From the NCBI GenBank assembly GCA_001899145.1, contig MKVF01000004.1, positions 1-64,000 on the forward strand: a stretch of DNA of 64,000 nt, given 5' to 3'. This document shows, in pieces, positions 45,119-54,231 of this stretch. Position 1 is the stretch's first letter; each line of letters starts with the position of its first letter. The notes beneath the pieces are model-generated. The model had not been told where the DNA came from. It worked only from the letters and a program-made list of their open reading frames with translations, and made no database searches. A program made the position numbers and the translations under genes. The DNA comes from Flavobacteriia bacterium 40-80. Its GTDB lineage: Bacteria; Bacteroidota; Bacteroidia; Flavobacteriales_D; Crocinitomicaceae.

Positions 45119-46006
45119 TTATTTTCCTTTTATTACACTGCCTGCAATGCTCCACTGACGGTCTTTATCAGTAAAACGTACCCAGAACGCTTCCATATCT
45201 TTCAACGTTGTTTTCTCAAACGGAATCTGCACCGTTATTTTTAAATCCATTGCATCAGCATTGTCCGTTTCTTCTGTCAGCAGCTGATAATCTGAAACTG
45301 CCCGGATCTTTCCATTTTTATCCAATACCTGTAATTCCATATCAGAATTTCTCAGCTCTTTTACAGAGAGTCCTTTGGCATTTAAGCTAAGGGTAGCAAT
45401 TGAAGTACTTCCTGAAGTTTCTTTAATGTCCCAATCCATCCCGTACAGATGTATCCCTGTCGATTCTCCTTCCAGGCCTTTATCCGAGAAGTAGCGATAG
45501 GTCCTGCTACTCTGATCTAAATGTCCGCCGGAAGTAATGATGTAATTGCCTTCAAGGCTCACAAACTTGTCTGAATTTCTGTCGTAGAATACAACTTTCC
45601 CAAATATGGTATCTCCTTCTTCAACATCTTCCTTAAACGCCAGCTTCACATTCAGTGAGGAGAAAAACTCTTCGTGAATACCTGAAAAATCGTCTCCAAG
45701 CATATTACCGGCATATCCTAAAGTATCTGAATTTGTTTTAGTGAACAAAACAGAAACACCCGGGAGCACTTTTCCTTTCTTCACAGCAAAGCCTTTGGGC
45801 TCTTCAATTAAAATCTTAAAGGTTTTCCCTGCAGGTAATTTATTGGATGTCCATTTGAGTTCGTCTAATGTTATCGCAACTGATTTGTAACTCACTCTTC
45901 TGGTTGTCAGCTTAAATCCCTGAAAGGGTATAAATTTTGAAATTTCCTGTGAAACTGCCACCGGAACAATCAGCATTACGATGAAAAATAATATTACTTT
46001 TTTCAT
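45119..46006 (-). CDS. hypothetical secreted protein
   Basis: Exported protein of 295 residues; the start at ATG 46006 gives a clean signal peptide (MKKVILFFIVMLIVPVAVSQ). The frame is open to 46078, but the extra 24 residues contain Cys and Arg and would spoil the signal. The mature part has no membrane helix, is beta-rich, and has Ig-like features (TLDELKWTSNKLPAGKTFKILIEEPKGF; MDLKITVQIPFEKTTLKDMEAFWVRFTDKD). I do not recognise the family. It is separated from the foldase gene upstream by a terminator, so it is transcribed on its own. Confidence 0.75.
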   Translation of the reverse strand: MKKVILFFIVMLIVPVAVSQEISKFIPFQGFKLTTRRVSYKSVAITLDELKWTSNKLPAGKTFKILIEEPKGFAVKKGKVLPGVSVLFTKTNSDTLGYAGNMLGDDFSGIHEEFFSSLNVKLAFKEDVEEGDTIFGKVVFYDRNSDKFVSLEGNYIITSGGHLDQSSRTYRYFSDKGLEGESTGIHLYGMDWDIKETSGSTSIATLSLNAKGLSVKELRNSDMELQVLDKNGKIRAVSDYQLLTEETDNADAMDLKITVQIPFEKTTLKDMEAFWVRFTDKDRQWSIAGSVIKGK

Positions 46007-46063
46007 ACAGCAAAAATAAAACCGCCGGCAAGCCGGGAAAATAAGGCATCTGCCGTAAAATAA

Positions 46064-46094
46064 AAAATCCCGGATCATCTGAATCCGGGATTTT
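46064..46094 (-). terminator. intrinsic terminator of the PpiD/SurA-like gene
   Basis: Perfect 12-bp stem AAAATCCCGGAT / ATCCGGGATTTT with a 7-base loop; the A run on the left is the minus-strand U tract. Confidence 0.95.
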
Positions 46095-46116
46095 CCAATG
46101 TATCACGTAAAATATA

Positions 46117-48309
46117 TTAGTCTCTGATAATTCCCAATTGATTGAATTTTCTCAAATCAACCGGATCTGCTTCTTTATATAAAGCCTGACGGATCCCATT
46201 GTAAACACCGTTTTTAGCAGTATTCAACAGCTGGTCTCTCTGAATTTCATAGTTCTCCGTTTTCAATGCTTTTGTCGTCTTGTTAACAACAACTACATAT
46301 ACACCGTTCTCACCTTTAATCGGAGCTGTAATTTTTCCGTCTTTCAGGTTATTGTATAATGCTCCCACTACTTGTGGTTCGTAACCTGCGCTTCCCAACT
46401 GCGGGTTAGCAAATGTAACACTCGCAGACTGAACAGTTGTACCGATTTTTGAGGCCGCCGCTTCCAGGTTATTCGTCCCCTGAAGCTGGGAAGCGATACG
46501 TTTCGCTTTCAGCTCCTTGATCACCTCGCGTTTCATTCTTTCTTTCACATCTTCAAACTGAGGAACTCCTTTTTCTCTGACAGCAGAAACTATTGCAACA
46601 ATGTACTTGTCCGTATCTTTAAAAGGAACTGAGCTCAATGTACCTGTTTCGGATTTTTTATCGTAAGCCAGTTTAATCACATTGTCTTTTGCCAGCGGGC
46701 TTGTAAAGTTGTAAACTTTCGGGCTGTTATCATAAATTGTAATCGGGCTGGAAACAAAGAAATTGTTTTGCTTCGCTACCGTATCAAACAAGTTTACTTT
46801 TTCAGACGCATCTTTCACTTTGCTGATCTTAGCGTCGATCTTCTCGATCATCTCATAAGCAACGTTCAATGTGCTGCTCTCTGTCGCCTCGCTCGGAGCT
46901 AATGTTTTCTGGATCACCGCAAGCACCGGGTAATTTACTTCTTCTTTTTTCAGCACTTCAATAATGTGAATTCCAAACTGAGTTTTAACATACCCAATTT
47001 TTCCTACCGGGTTGTCAACGATGAATTTAGAGAACTCAGGAACCATTGCGTAATCAAAGAACTCTTCATATTTACCTCCGGTACTAATAGATGGTCGATC
47101 CTGTGAATATTTCGTAACGTACTCTTCGAAGTTATTGCTGTTAATCTGCTTCACTAAAGAGTCCGCCTGTTTCTCCGCTTTAGCTACCGATGCGCTGTCC
47201 TGAGCACTTAACAGGATATGTCTCGCTGACAACAGGTATTTGTTTTTATCAATGACCTTAGCGATCTTAGTTTGTGTTCCTTGTGTATAAGGTCCTACAA
47301 TCTCACCAACCTGCGCATTTTTAAATACGCTGTCCATATAAGAAGGATAAGTTAATCCCTGCTGTGCATTTTTATGACCTTCCGGAAGATAAGTGAACCG
47401 GTGGTCTTTCGAGTACAATTTGAATTCACTGTTCGCAATTACAAACAAACTGTCATTTTTAGATTTCGCTAACTTATCTTTTAATGATTCCAGCTCTTTG
47501 TTAAACTCCTCAACATCTTCATTAGAAGGTCTCAAAGGAACTTCAAAATATTTTACATCTCTGCTTGCTGCAAAAACTTCCCATTTTTTCTCGTTTTTGT
47601 GCTCGTCATAATATTTTTTGATGTCCTCATCTTTTACTTTAATTTCCTCATCCGGAATTTCAGAGTAACGTTTACCAATAAAGGAAACATCTTTCAGCTC
47701 ATTCTGAGCAAGGTATTCGTTCTCCGCCTCCAAAGTCGTAACATAAGAAGTTAAAGTCATCAGCTGCACATATTTTTCATATTCTCTTGATTTCTTAACA
47801 CCTTCAACCGTATTTTTCCAGTTTTGCGCTTCCTGCGGGTCTTTTGATGTTTTCATCTGGTCAATACGCTGTTCTAACATTCGTCTGTTGAACTTTCCTG
47901 TCGAATCCGTAAACTGCTGCTCGATTGTCGGGTTCAAAGCAAATCCGTCAACACCCAGCAGGTAAGATTCTACCTCTTTATCAGATACACTCAGCTGTAA
48001 TGCTTCGAACTCTCTTTTGAAAATTTTCTCCTCCACGATCGCATTCCATGCTTTTTCTGTGGAATTAGCTTCATCATCAGCTGTGTATGGTTTTTGTTGT
48101 TGCTGGAACTCCTGCTGGTCCATCGCGATCATTTCCCGGAGTTTTGCTTCATACTCCGCATTGTCGATTTCTTCACCAAAAACTTCTCCCGGATAAAATT
48201 TAACCTGTTGATTTTTATTAAATTCCGGTAAAATAAATGCAATTAGGGCAACCCCGATGAATACTAGCAGTATCCAAGATTTTTCTCTAATTTTTCCAAT
48301 AAACGCCAT
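46117..48309 (-). CDS. PpiD/SurA-like peptidylprolyl isomerase
   Basis: Membrane-anchored periplasmic foldase of 730 residues. It has one N-terminal membrane helix (SWILLVFIGVALIAFILPEF, about residues 11-30), a SurA_N_3 chaperone region (EVFGEEIDNAEYEAKLREM, IVEEKIFKREFEAL), and one parvulin-type rotamase domain about residues 365-460 (SARHILLSAQDSASVAKAEKQAD, YSQDRPSISTGGKYEEFF, FGIHIIEVLKK), then a helical C-terminal tail. It assists folding of exported proteins at the inner membrane. No second rotamase domain is clear. It ends at a strong terminator. Confidence 0.93.
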   Translation of the reverse strand: MAFIGKIREKSWILLVFIGVALIAFILPEFNKNQQVKFYPGEVFGEEIDNAEYEAKLREMIAMDQQEFQQQQKPYTADDEANSTEKAWNAIVEEKIFKREFEALQLSVSDKEVESYLLGVDGFALNPTIEQQFTDSTGKFNRRMLEQRIDQMKTSKDPQEAQNWKNTVEGVKKSREYEKYVQLMTLTSYVTTLEAENEYLAQNELKDVSFIGKRYSEIPDEEIKVKDEDIKKYYDEHKNEKKWEVFAASRDVKYFEVPLRPSNEDVEEFNKELESLKDKLAKSKNDSLFVIANSEFKLYSKDHRFTYLPEGHKNAQQGLTYPSYMDSVFKNAQVGEIVGPYTQGTQTKIAKVIDKNKYLLSARHILLSAQDSASVAKAEKQADSLVKQINSNNFEEYVTKYSQDRPSISTGGKYEEFFDYAMVPEFSKFIVDNPVGKIGYVKTQFGIHIIEVLKKEEVNYPVLAVIQKTLAPSEATESSTLNVAYEMIEKIDAKISKVKDASEKVNLFDTVAKQNNFFVSSPITIYDNSPKVYNFTSPLAKDNVIKLAYDKKSETGTLSSVPFKDTDKYIVAIVSAVREKGVPQFEDVKERMKREVIKELKAKRIASQLQGTNNLEAAASKIGTTVQSASVTFANPQLGSAGYEPQVVGALYNNLKDGKITAPIKGENGVYVVVVNKTTKALKTENYEIQRDQLLNTAKNGVYNGIRQALYKEADPVDLRKFNQLGIIRD

Positions 48310-48454
48310 TGTTCGTATTATAAATTGAAGTGCGAATATAATTAACTCCCTTGAATTAATGAAAATTTATTTCAAACATTTTCTGTTTTACCTGTTTCCA
48401 CTATTTAAACGAATTTTTCACAAAAAATAAAAAATAAGATTTTTTGTGAAAAAT

Positions 48455-48484
48455 TTGGAAATAGAATTTTTAGTTGTATATTCG
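48455..48484 (+). promoter_or_regulatory. Bacteroidota-type promoter of putative small RNA B
   Basis: -33 TTG at 48455-48457 and -7 TATATTCG at 48477-48484 with a 19-base spacer, the best-spaced promoter in the window. No ORF follows before the terminator. Confidence 0.65.
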
Positions 48485-48490
48485 CAGAGG

Positions 48491-48549
48491 TTTAGTTGTA
48501 AAGGTAGGTTAGGTTAATGGGGGCAGAGCTTTATGTTCTGCCCCTTTTT
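48491..48549 (+). ncRNA. putative small RNA B, with terminator
   Basis: Short unit of about 59 nt starting 7 bases after a well-spaced promoter. It carries TAGGTTAGGTTAA (48505-48517), identical over 13 nt to putative RNA A at 15.7 kb. Directly after this comes a perfect 8-bp terminator stem GGGGCAGA / TCTGCCCC (48520-48544) and five T. The unit encodes no peptide of useful length and lies alone in a 476-base gap. I could not match it to a known RNA family from memory. Confidence 0.6.
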
Positions 48550-48730
48550 ATTTTAATTAATATACTACAATCCAGCAGAATATACATTGCTTCAATTAAC
48601 TTATCCCAATTGAAATTCTACTGATTGTCTTCTTGTAAAGCAGCGCTGTTTACAGCATTTTTTATTAAAATTTACTATTCAGGCATATAGTTAACCTGGT
48701 AAATATCTGTAATAAACCTGAGGCATATTA

Positions 48731-48786
48731 CTGAATATTGAAGAGAGAATATTGAGTATGAATAGGGAATGTTGAATGGAGAATTT
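48731..48786. repeat. heptad-phased repeat (GAATATTGA type)
   Basis: Eight consecutive 7-base windows CTGAATA, TTGAAGA, GAGAATA, TTGAGTA, TGAATAG, GGAATGT, TGAATGG, AGAATTT reach the stop codon of mfd on the minus strand. A recurring TTGAnnn / GAATA pattern supports the 7-bp phase. Confidence 0.6.
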
Positions 48787-51700
48787 TAGTTGCCAATCTT
48801 CATTGCACTCAGCTGTCCGAACGCATTTTTAATGCTGGAAATCTGCGAAAAGGTGATTTTCAGCTTCCCTTCTTTATCGCTGATCTTGCTGTTGTCCGCA
48901 TGGGACATAACATATTGCAGAATATGCTGAAACTGTTGTGTATCGTAAAACTTAGATTGTGGATTATTAATGAACGTACAGATCATCTTGTTCATTTTGA
49001 TAATAATCTTCTCAATTCCAAGCGATTCTGCCAGCCAACGCAATTCAAACGATTTAAACAGCTCGGAAACTGCTCTTGGGATTGGTCCGAAACGATCTTC
49101 CAGCTCTGCCCGGAACCGGGCCAGCTCTTCCGTTGATTTCAGATTATCCAGGTGCTGGTACAGGCTCAGACGTTCATTTACATTATTGACATAAGTTTCC
49201 GGGATCCGTATCTCCAGATCTGTTTCAATAACACAATCTTTTACAAAACTCTGGAAAGAATCCGTGTTCCGTTCATCAAACAGATCTTTAAACTCGTTTT
49301 CTCTCAATTCATCAATGGCTTCATTCAGGATCTTCTGGTACATCTCAAATCCTATATCCGTGATAAAGCCGCTTTGTTCTCCGCCCAGCAGATTTCCCGC
49401 TCCACGAATGTCAAGGTCTTTCATCGCTATATTGAATCCTGCTCCCAGGTCAGAGAACTGAACCAGCGCTTCGAGACGCTTCCGTGCCTCGGTTGTCATT
49501 TCATGTGTTTTCGGAGCGATCAGATAACAGAATGCTTTTTTATTGGAGCGCCCTACTCTTCCTCTCAGCTGATGCAGATCGCTCAATCCGAAATTGTTCG
49601 CATTGTTGATGATAATCGTATTGGCATTCGGGATATCAATGCCCGATTCGATAATGGTGGTTGCCAGCAATACATCGTACTCACCCTCAATAAAATCCAT
49701 CATGACCTTTTCCAGGTCTTTTCCATCCATCTGTCCGTGACCGACAGCTACACGAACACCGGGACAAAGACGCTGGATCATTCCGGAAATTTCCTTAATA
49801 TTCTGCAGGCGGTTGTGTACAAAATAAACCTGTCCTCCGCGGGAAACCTCATACGAAACGGCATCTCTTATTGCCTCTTCGTTAAATGAAATAATTTCTG
49901 TCGATACCGGCTGACGATTTGGTGGCGGTGTGCTGATAATGCTCAGGTCACGCGCTCCCATTAATGAGAATTGAAGCGTTCTCGGAATAGGTGTGGCAGT
50001 AAGGGTAAGCGTATCCACCGTTTCACGGAGTGTTTTCAGCTTGTCTTTTACAGCAACACCGAACTTCTGCTCTTCATCAATGATCAAAAGACCGAGGTCT
50101 TTGAACTTCAGCTTATCGCTGACGATCTTATGTGTCCCAATCAAAATGTCAACCTTGCCTTCATTGACCTTTTTCAGGGTTTCATTATTTTGTTTTGTCG
50201 ATTTGAACCGGTTCATATAATCCACCGTTACCGGAAATTCTTTCAGCCGGTAACGAAAGCTTCTGTAATGCTGCAAAGAAAGAATAGTCGTAGGGACCAG
50301 GACTGCTACCTGCTTCCCATCGCATGCCGCTTTAAAAGCAGCACGCATAGCCACTTCCGTTTTTCCGAAACCAACATCACCACATATCAGGCGGTCCATC
50401 GGTGCAGCCGATTCCATATCTTCCTTGACAGCCTGTGTGGCTTTCAGCTGATCGGGAGTATCTTCGTACATAAATGAAGCTTCCAGCTCATTTTGCAGGT
50501 AGCTGTCCGGGGAAAATGCAAAGCCCGGCTGCGTTTTTCGTTTGGCATATAACTGGATAAGGTCAAAAGCGATCTCCTTGATCTTAACCTTTGTTTTGTT
50601 CTTTAAGTTCGTCCAGGCTTGTGTTCCTATCTTATTCAGTTTCGGAACAACTCCTTCTTTTCCTGAATATTTTGAAATACGGTGCAGTGAGTGAATGCTC
50701 ACGTAAATTACGTCGCCGTCTTTATAAATCAAGCGGATAGCCTCCTGTTGCTTCCCGTTGACATCTATGGTTTCCAATCCACTGAACTGCCCTACTCCAT
50801 GGTCGATATGAACGACATAATCGCCTTTCTGCAGATTGTAAATCTCTTTCAGCGTCAGGGCCTGCTTATTCTGCGCAAAACCTTCCTTCAGACGGAAACG
50901 GTGGTAACGTTCAAATAATTCATGGTCGGTATAGCATGCCAGCTTCAGCTCAGGAAATTCGAATCCTTCATGAATGGAAAACTGCATCGGTGTGAATTTC
51001 ACTTCTCCTTCCAGATCCTCAAAAATCGCATAAATCCGTTCGATCTGTTTCGGCTGATTGGAGAAGATCAGATTGGTATATCCTTTCTTTGTATTTTCAT
51101 TCAGATGGTCCCTGATCAGCTCAAAATTCTTGTGAAAAGCCGGCTGCTGGTTAATTTTAAATTCCTGCTGTAAATCAGGCTTAAAAAACGGGGCAATTCC
51201 CGTTTCAATCACACGCAGTTTTTCTATTTCCCTTCCAAATTCTATTGGATTCAGATAACGTTCCTGCGGAAGTGATTTCCGGACGGTCTTATCCAGCTTT
51301 TCATAAATATCCTGCGCTTTTTCGAATTCTTTTTCGACGACTTTTGCGGTCTTTTCATAATCATCCAACCAGACAATGCTGTTTTTTCCAAGAAACTCAA
51401 AGATAGTCGCGTGTCCCATATTCAGAAGTGTTCCCTGAACATTCGGAACAACATTAAAAAACTGGTGTTTAGATATTGACAGCTGATCCACGGGATTGAA
51501 CGTACGGATGGAATCCACCTCATCTCCGAAAAACTCGATTCGGAAAGGTTCCTCGTTTGCGTACGAAAACACGTCAACAATTCCGCCGCGAATGGCAAAC
51601 TGTCCCGGTTCATAAACAAAGTCCACATAATCAAAATGGTATTCCATCAGCACTTCCTGAATGAATTCGATGGAATAATTCTTCCCTGCCTCAATACGCA

Positions 51701-52127
51701 GGGTATTTTCAACCAGCTTCTGCTGGGTAGGCACTTTCTCAAATAATGCTTTCGGATAAGTCACAATCCAGGCATTTTTCCCCGAGCTTATTTTTTCCAG
51801 AACTTCTGCTCGTAAAACCACGTTTGCATTATCTGTCTCTTCTGTCTGATAAGGAGTCCTGTAAGAATCCGGGAAAAACAGAATCCGTGAATCATTCGGA
51901 TAGAACGATTCCAGGTCGTTATAAAAATAAGCGGCAGCCTCTTTGTCTTCCAGAATGAACAAGTGATTTCCGGGAACCTGCTCTGCGAGCTGTCCGGCCA
52001 CAATCGGTTTTGCGGACTGGCTGATCCCTTTCCAGAAAATCTTCGCTTTTTCATTTCTCAGCTGTTCTGCTGACTTCTGAACCTGATCTAAAGATGAAAA
52101 TAGTTTGCGAAATGCCTGAACATCCAT
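48786..52127 (-). CDS. mfd: transcription-repair coupling factor
   Basis: DNA translocase of 1113 residues that removes stalled RNA polymerase and recruits UvrA for transcription-coupled repair. It has UvrB-like N-terminal modules (FFPDSYRTPYQTEETDNANVV; IRGGIVDVFSYANEEPFRIEFFGDEVDSIRTF), the RNA-polymerase interaction domain (GDYVVHIDHGVGQFSGLETI), and the RecG-like helicase with RLICGDVGFGKTEVAMRAAF (Walker A), IIDEEQKFGV (DEEQ box), TLTATPIPRTLQFSL, IIESGIDIPNANTIII and QLRGRVGRS. The C-terminal TRCF domain is present. Length is normal for the family (about 1100-1150). fbp lies just upstream on the same strand, 18 bases away. Confidence 0.97.
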   Translation of the reverse strand: MDVQAFRKLFSSLDQVQKSAEQLRNEKAKIFWKGISQSAKPIVAGQLAEQVPGNHLFILEDKEAAAYFYNDLESFYPNDSRILFFPDSYRTPYQTEETDNANVVLRAEVLEKISSGKNAWIVTYPKALFEKVPTQQKLVENTLRIEAGKNYSIEFIQEVLMEYHFDYVDFVYEPGQFAIRGGIVDVFSYANEEPFRIEFFGDEVDSIRTFNPVDQLSISKHQFFNVVPNVQGTLLNMGHATIFEFLGKNSIVWLDDYEKTAKVVEKEFEKAQDIYEKLDKTVRKSLPQERYLNPIEFGREIEKLRVIETGIAPFFKPDLQQEFKINQQPAFHKNFELIRDHLNENTKKGYTNLIFSNQPKQIERIYAIFEDLEGEVKFTPMQFSIHEGFEFPELKLACYTDHELFERYHRFRLKEGFAQNKQALTLKEIYNLQKGDYVVHIDHGVGQFSGLETIDVNGKQQEAIRLIYKDGDVIYVSIHSLHRISKYSGKEGVVPKLNKIGTQAWTNLKNKTKVKIKEIAFDLIQLYAKRKTQPGFAFSPDSYLQNELEASFMYEDTPDQLKATQAVKEDMESAAPMDRLICGDVGFGKTEVAMRAAFKAACDGKQVAVLVPTTILSLQHYRSFRYRLKEFPVTVDYMNRFKSTKQNNETLKKVNEGKVDILIGTHKIVSDKLKFKDLGLLIIDEEQKFGVAVKDKLKTLRETVDTLTLTATPIPRTLQFSLMGARDLSIISTPPPNRQPVSTEIISFNEEAIRDAVSYEVSRGGQVYFVHNRLQNIKEISGMIQRLCPGVRVAVGHGQMDGKDLEKVMMDFIEGEYDVLLATTIIESGIDIPNANTIIINNANNFGLSDLHQLRGRVGRSNKKAFCYLIAPKTHEMTTEARKRLEALVQFSDLGAGFNIAMKDLDIRGAGNLLGGEQSGFITDIGFEMYQKILNEAIDELRENEFKDLFDERNTDSFQSFVKDCVIETDLEIRIPETYVNNVNERLSLYQHLDNLKSTEELARFRAELEDRFGPIPRAVSELFKSFELRWLAESLGIEKIIIKMNKMICTFINNPQSKFYDTQQFQHILQYVMSHADNSKISDKEGKLKITFSQISSIKNAFGQLSAMKIGN

Positions 52128-52145
52128 TCTTATTCTCCCTGAATT

Positions 52146-53168
52146 TTACACCGTTTTAATTTCGGCTTCCCGGATCAATTCCATTACTTTTTCCACCTGG
52201 TTTTTAGACCCTGTGAAATAACCAACACGCTGATGCAATTCTGTCGGCTGGATATCCAGAATACGGTTTTTCCCATCTGTTGCCAGACCTCCCGCCTGTT
52301 CCGCAATAAGTGCCAGCGGATTACATTCGTATAATAAACGTAGTTTCCCTTTAGGCGAAGTTGTTGTCACAGGATAAATATAGATTCCTCCTTTTATAAG
52401 GTTTCTGTGAAAATCAGCAACTAATGAACCGATATATCTTCCTGAATAAGGTGTTCCGTAATCGTTTTCAAACGACTGGCAGTACTCAGCATATGCTTTG
52501 ATTCCCGGATGACAGACAGCTATATTTCCTTCGTTCATCGCATACAGACGGCTTTTTTCCGGCATTTTCATATCCGGATGTGATAAGCAGAATTCTCCGA
52601 TAGAAGGATCCAGTGTAAAACCGTTCACTCCGTTTCCGGTAGTATATACCAGCATTGTAGAAGATCCGTACAATACATATCCTGCGACTACCTGCTCTGT
52701 TCCCTTTTGCAGCATATCTTCAATTGTCACCAGAGATCCTACAGGAGATTTTCTTCTGAAAATGGAAAAAATAGTTCCGATGGAAACATTTACGTCAATA
52801 TTCGAAGATCCGTCTAACGGATCAAACAACACCACATATTTACCATTTCTGGAAACTTCATCTTCAAAGGCAACGAAATCGTCATTTTCCTCTGAGGCGA
52901 TACCACATACTTCTCCACCGTTCCGAAGCATTTTAATGAACTGCTCATCGGCAATCACATCTAATTTTTGCTGTTCTTCTCCCTGAACATTGGTGCTTCC
53001 CTGTGCCCCGAGAATATTGTCAATCAAACCGGCTCTGCGTACATCCCGCGAAATAACTTTTGCTGCTACAGCAATATCGTTTAAAAGGCGTGACAGCTCA
53101 CCTGTCGCATTCGCAAATTCCGACTGGCGTTTGATGATGAACTCGCTTAGTGTGATCGTTTTTCCCAT
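52146..53168 (-). CDS. fbp: fructose-1,6-bisphosphatase class 1
   Basis: Gluconeogenic enzyme of 340 residues that hydrolyses fructose 1,6-bisphosphate to fructose 6-phosphate. The metal and substrate site is [24 protein letters not shown]; upstream are EENDDFV and CGIASEE, and the C-terminal [17 protein letters not shown] is typical. It is the reverse partner of pfkA at 0.1-1.1 kb, though the two are unlinked. Its 3' end lies 18 bases before mfd, so the genes may share a transcript. Confidence 0.97.
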   Translation of the reverse strand: MGKTITLSEFIIKRQSEFANATGELSRLLNDIAVAAKVISRDVRRAGLIDNILGAQGSTNVQGEEQQKLDVIADEQFIKMLRNGGEVCGIASEENDDFVAFEDEVSRNGKYVVLFDPLDGSSNIDVNVSIGTIFSIFRRKSPVGSLVTIEDMLQKGTEQVVAGYVLYGSSTMLVYTTGNGVNGFTLDPSIGEFCLSHPDMKMPEKSRLYAMNEGNIAVCHPGIKAYAEYCQSFENDYGTPYSGRYIGSLVADFHRNLIKGGIYIYPVTTTSPKGKLRLLYECNPLALIAEQAGGLATDGKNRILDIQPTELHQRVGYFTGSKNQVEKVMELIREAEIKTV

Positions 53169-53551
53169 GGTAAAAAGTTTTGCGTTGCAAAAATACGATT
53201 GTTGATCGATATTTCAAATGGAAAAATTGCAGAAGCAACGGAGAAAACATTAGGGAAGGTATTGACTTAAAAAATGAAAACAGTAACGGAATCTGGCAAT
53301 ATTCATCTCTGAACGAGTAACCTTTATTACTTTTCGAAGAAGGAATTTATTGAAATGCTTTTAGCCTGCATATGTATTTCAGGTAAACCATCACGCAATG
53401 ACTGTTTAACTATAACTAATAAAAATACGCAACTTATTAAAAAGACAAATTACTGAATGTATGATTATTATATGTTATTTTTGAGAAATAATAAAAAGTA
53501 ATTAAATTCGTCAATTAATGAGTTGGTGGCAATTATAACAGACACTCTACA
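53169..53551. other. 383-base intergenic region
   Basis: AT-rich, no ORF or RNA gene recognised. Towards its right end a TATTTTTG box (53476-53483) precedes the DKNYY-like gene. It marks the change from housekeeping to accessory gene content. Confidence 0.5.
53476..53483 (+). promoter_or_regulatory. -7 promoter box for the DKNYY-like gene
   Basis: TATTTTTG matches TAnnTTTG, 68 bases before the ATG; no -33 TTG at the expected spacing. Confidence 0.4.
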
Positions 53552-54088
53552 ATGACAATAAAATATCTGACATTTATCCTTTTGACACTTTTAGTTTTGA
53601 CAAGTTGTAGACGTGGTTACAAAGTTGAAGACGGCAAAGTTTACTATGAATATTGGAATGAAGGAAGTGGACAAAACAAACGACTAATTGAACAGGCAGA
53701 CGCAAATACTTTTCAAAAGTTAACCTTTGACTGTGATTGCGACTTTGTGTTTGGTAAAGACAAAAATCACCTGTTTATTGACGGAGAACTAATAAATAAT
53801 ATTGACCCAAACACTTTCAAATTTATAAGAAATTATATTTTTCGTGATAAAGACTCTGCGTACTTTTTTGGCTTTTACAATAAAAAAAATGACTGTGTTA
53901 TTAAAGGAGTAAATCCAGACAAAATAAAATTGATTAAATATCCGTGGGCAAAAGCAGACAATATGCTAATTCACGGAAGTGCTACTGTTGAACTTGATGA
54001 TATAAATGACTTCAAACCGATAGATGATTATTGGGGAAAGACAAAAAAGTATATCGTAAACAACAACCAGATATTGATTAGTGCCTGA
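53552..54088 (+). CDS. DKNYY-like lipoprotein, possibly truncated
   Basis: Lipoprotein of 178 residues (lipobox VLTSC, Cys19) with repeats resembling the DKNYY family: FVFGKDKNHLFIDGELINNIDPNTFKFIRNYIFRDKDSAYFFG and KVYYEYWNEGSGQ. The C-terminal part (YWGKTKKYIVNNNQILISA) starts like another repeat but stops after a few residues, and its last 61 bases overlap a convergent truncated ORF. It may therefore be cut at the edge of the foreign segment to the right. Frequent GAC for Asp differs from the housekeeping genes. Function unknown. Confidence 0.65.
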   Translation: MTIKYLTFILLTLLVLTSCRRGYKVEDGKVYYEYWNEGSGQNKRLIEQADANTFQKLTFDCDCDFVFGKDKNHLFIDGELINNIDPNTFKFIRNYIFRDKDSAYFFGFYNKKNDCVIKGVNPDKIKLIKYPWAKADNMLIHGSATVELDDINDFKPIDDYWGKTKKYIVNNNQILISA

Positions 54089-54216
54089 CAGTAAGCGGTA
54101 TTGTCTGCAACTTCTTCTTGTAAAATATCAAACAAAGCATTTTCCGATTGTTCTTTTGGAATAGTCGTTTGTTCTGTAAACTGTACTGTTTGCTTTATTT
54201 TAAATTTTATTGGCAT
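54028..54216 (-). pseudogene. truncated ORF at the left edge of the efflux island
   Basis: ORF of 62 residues starting 15 bases after the tolC-like stop on the same strand (MPIKFKIKQTVQFTEQTTIP, then KEQSENALFDILQEEVADNTAYCQ). Its operon-like spacing suggests the former last gene of the efflux operon. From about residue 42 onward its reading frame runs through the antisense of the DKNYY-like gene, so the end is probably not original. The family is not recognised. Confidence 0.45.
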
Positions 54217-54231
54217 TAGTTGCTTTTTATA

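Larger units (their letters stand above)
48310..48785. other. 476-base intergenic region
   Basis: Holds the putative small RNA (promoter at 48455-48484, transcript 48491-48549), then about 180 bases with no clear feature apart from a weak near-palindrome at 48635-48653 (GTAAA / TTTAC around CAGCGCTG), then the heptad array at 48731-48786. Confidence 0.6.

Noticed and set aside
48635-48653. Near-palindrome GTAAA-G-CAGCGCTG-T-TTAC as terminator or operator
   Set aside because: The stem has an internal mismatch and almost no loop, and no gene lies at the proper distance; kept only as a remark in the intergenic entry.
49152-49889. Open frame of 245 codons on the + strand inside mfd
   Set aside because: Antisense to conserved helicase motifs of mfd. 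Its translation is Phe/Cys/Arg-rich without domain signs, so it is a shadow of the real gene.
53521-53551. Second attC-like site before the DKNYY-like gene (TTATAAC word)
   Set aside because: Only one end-like word is present and no complementary partner was found at a fitting distance.
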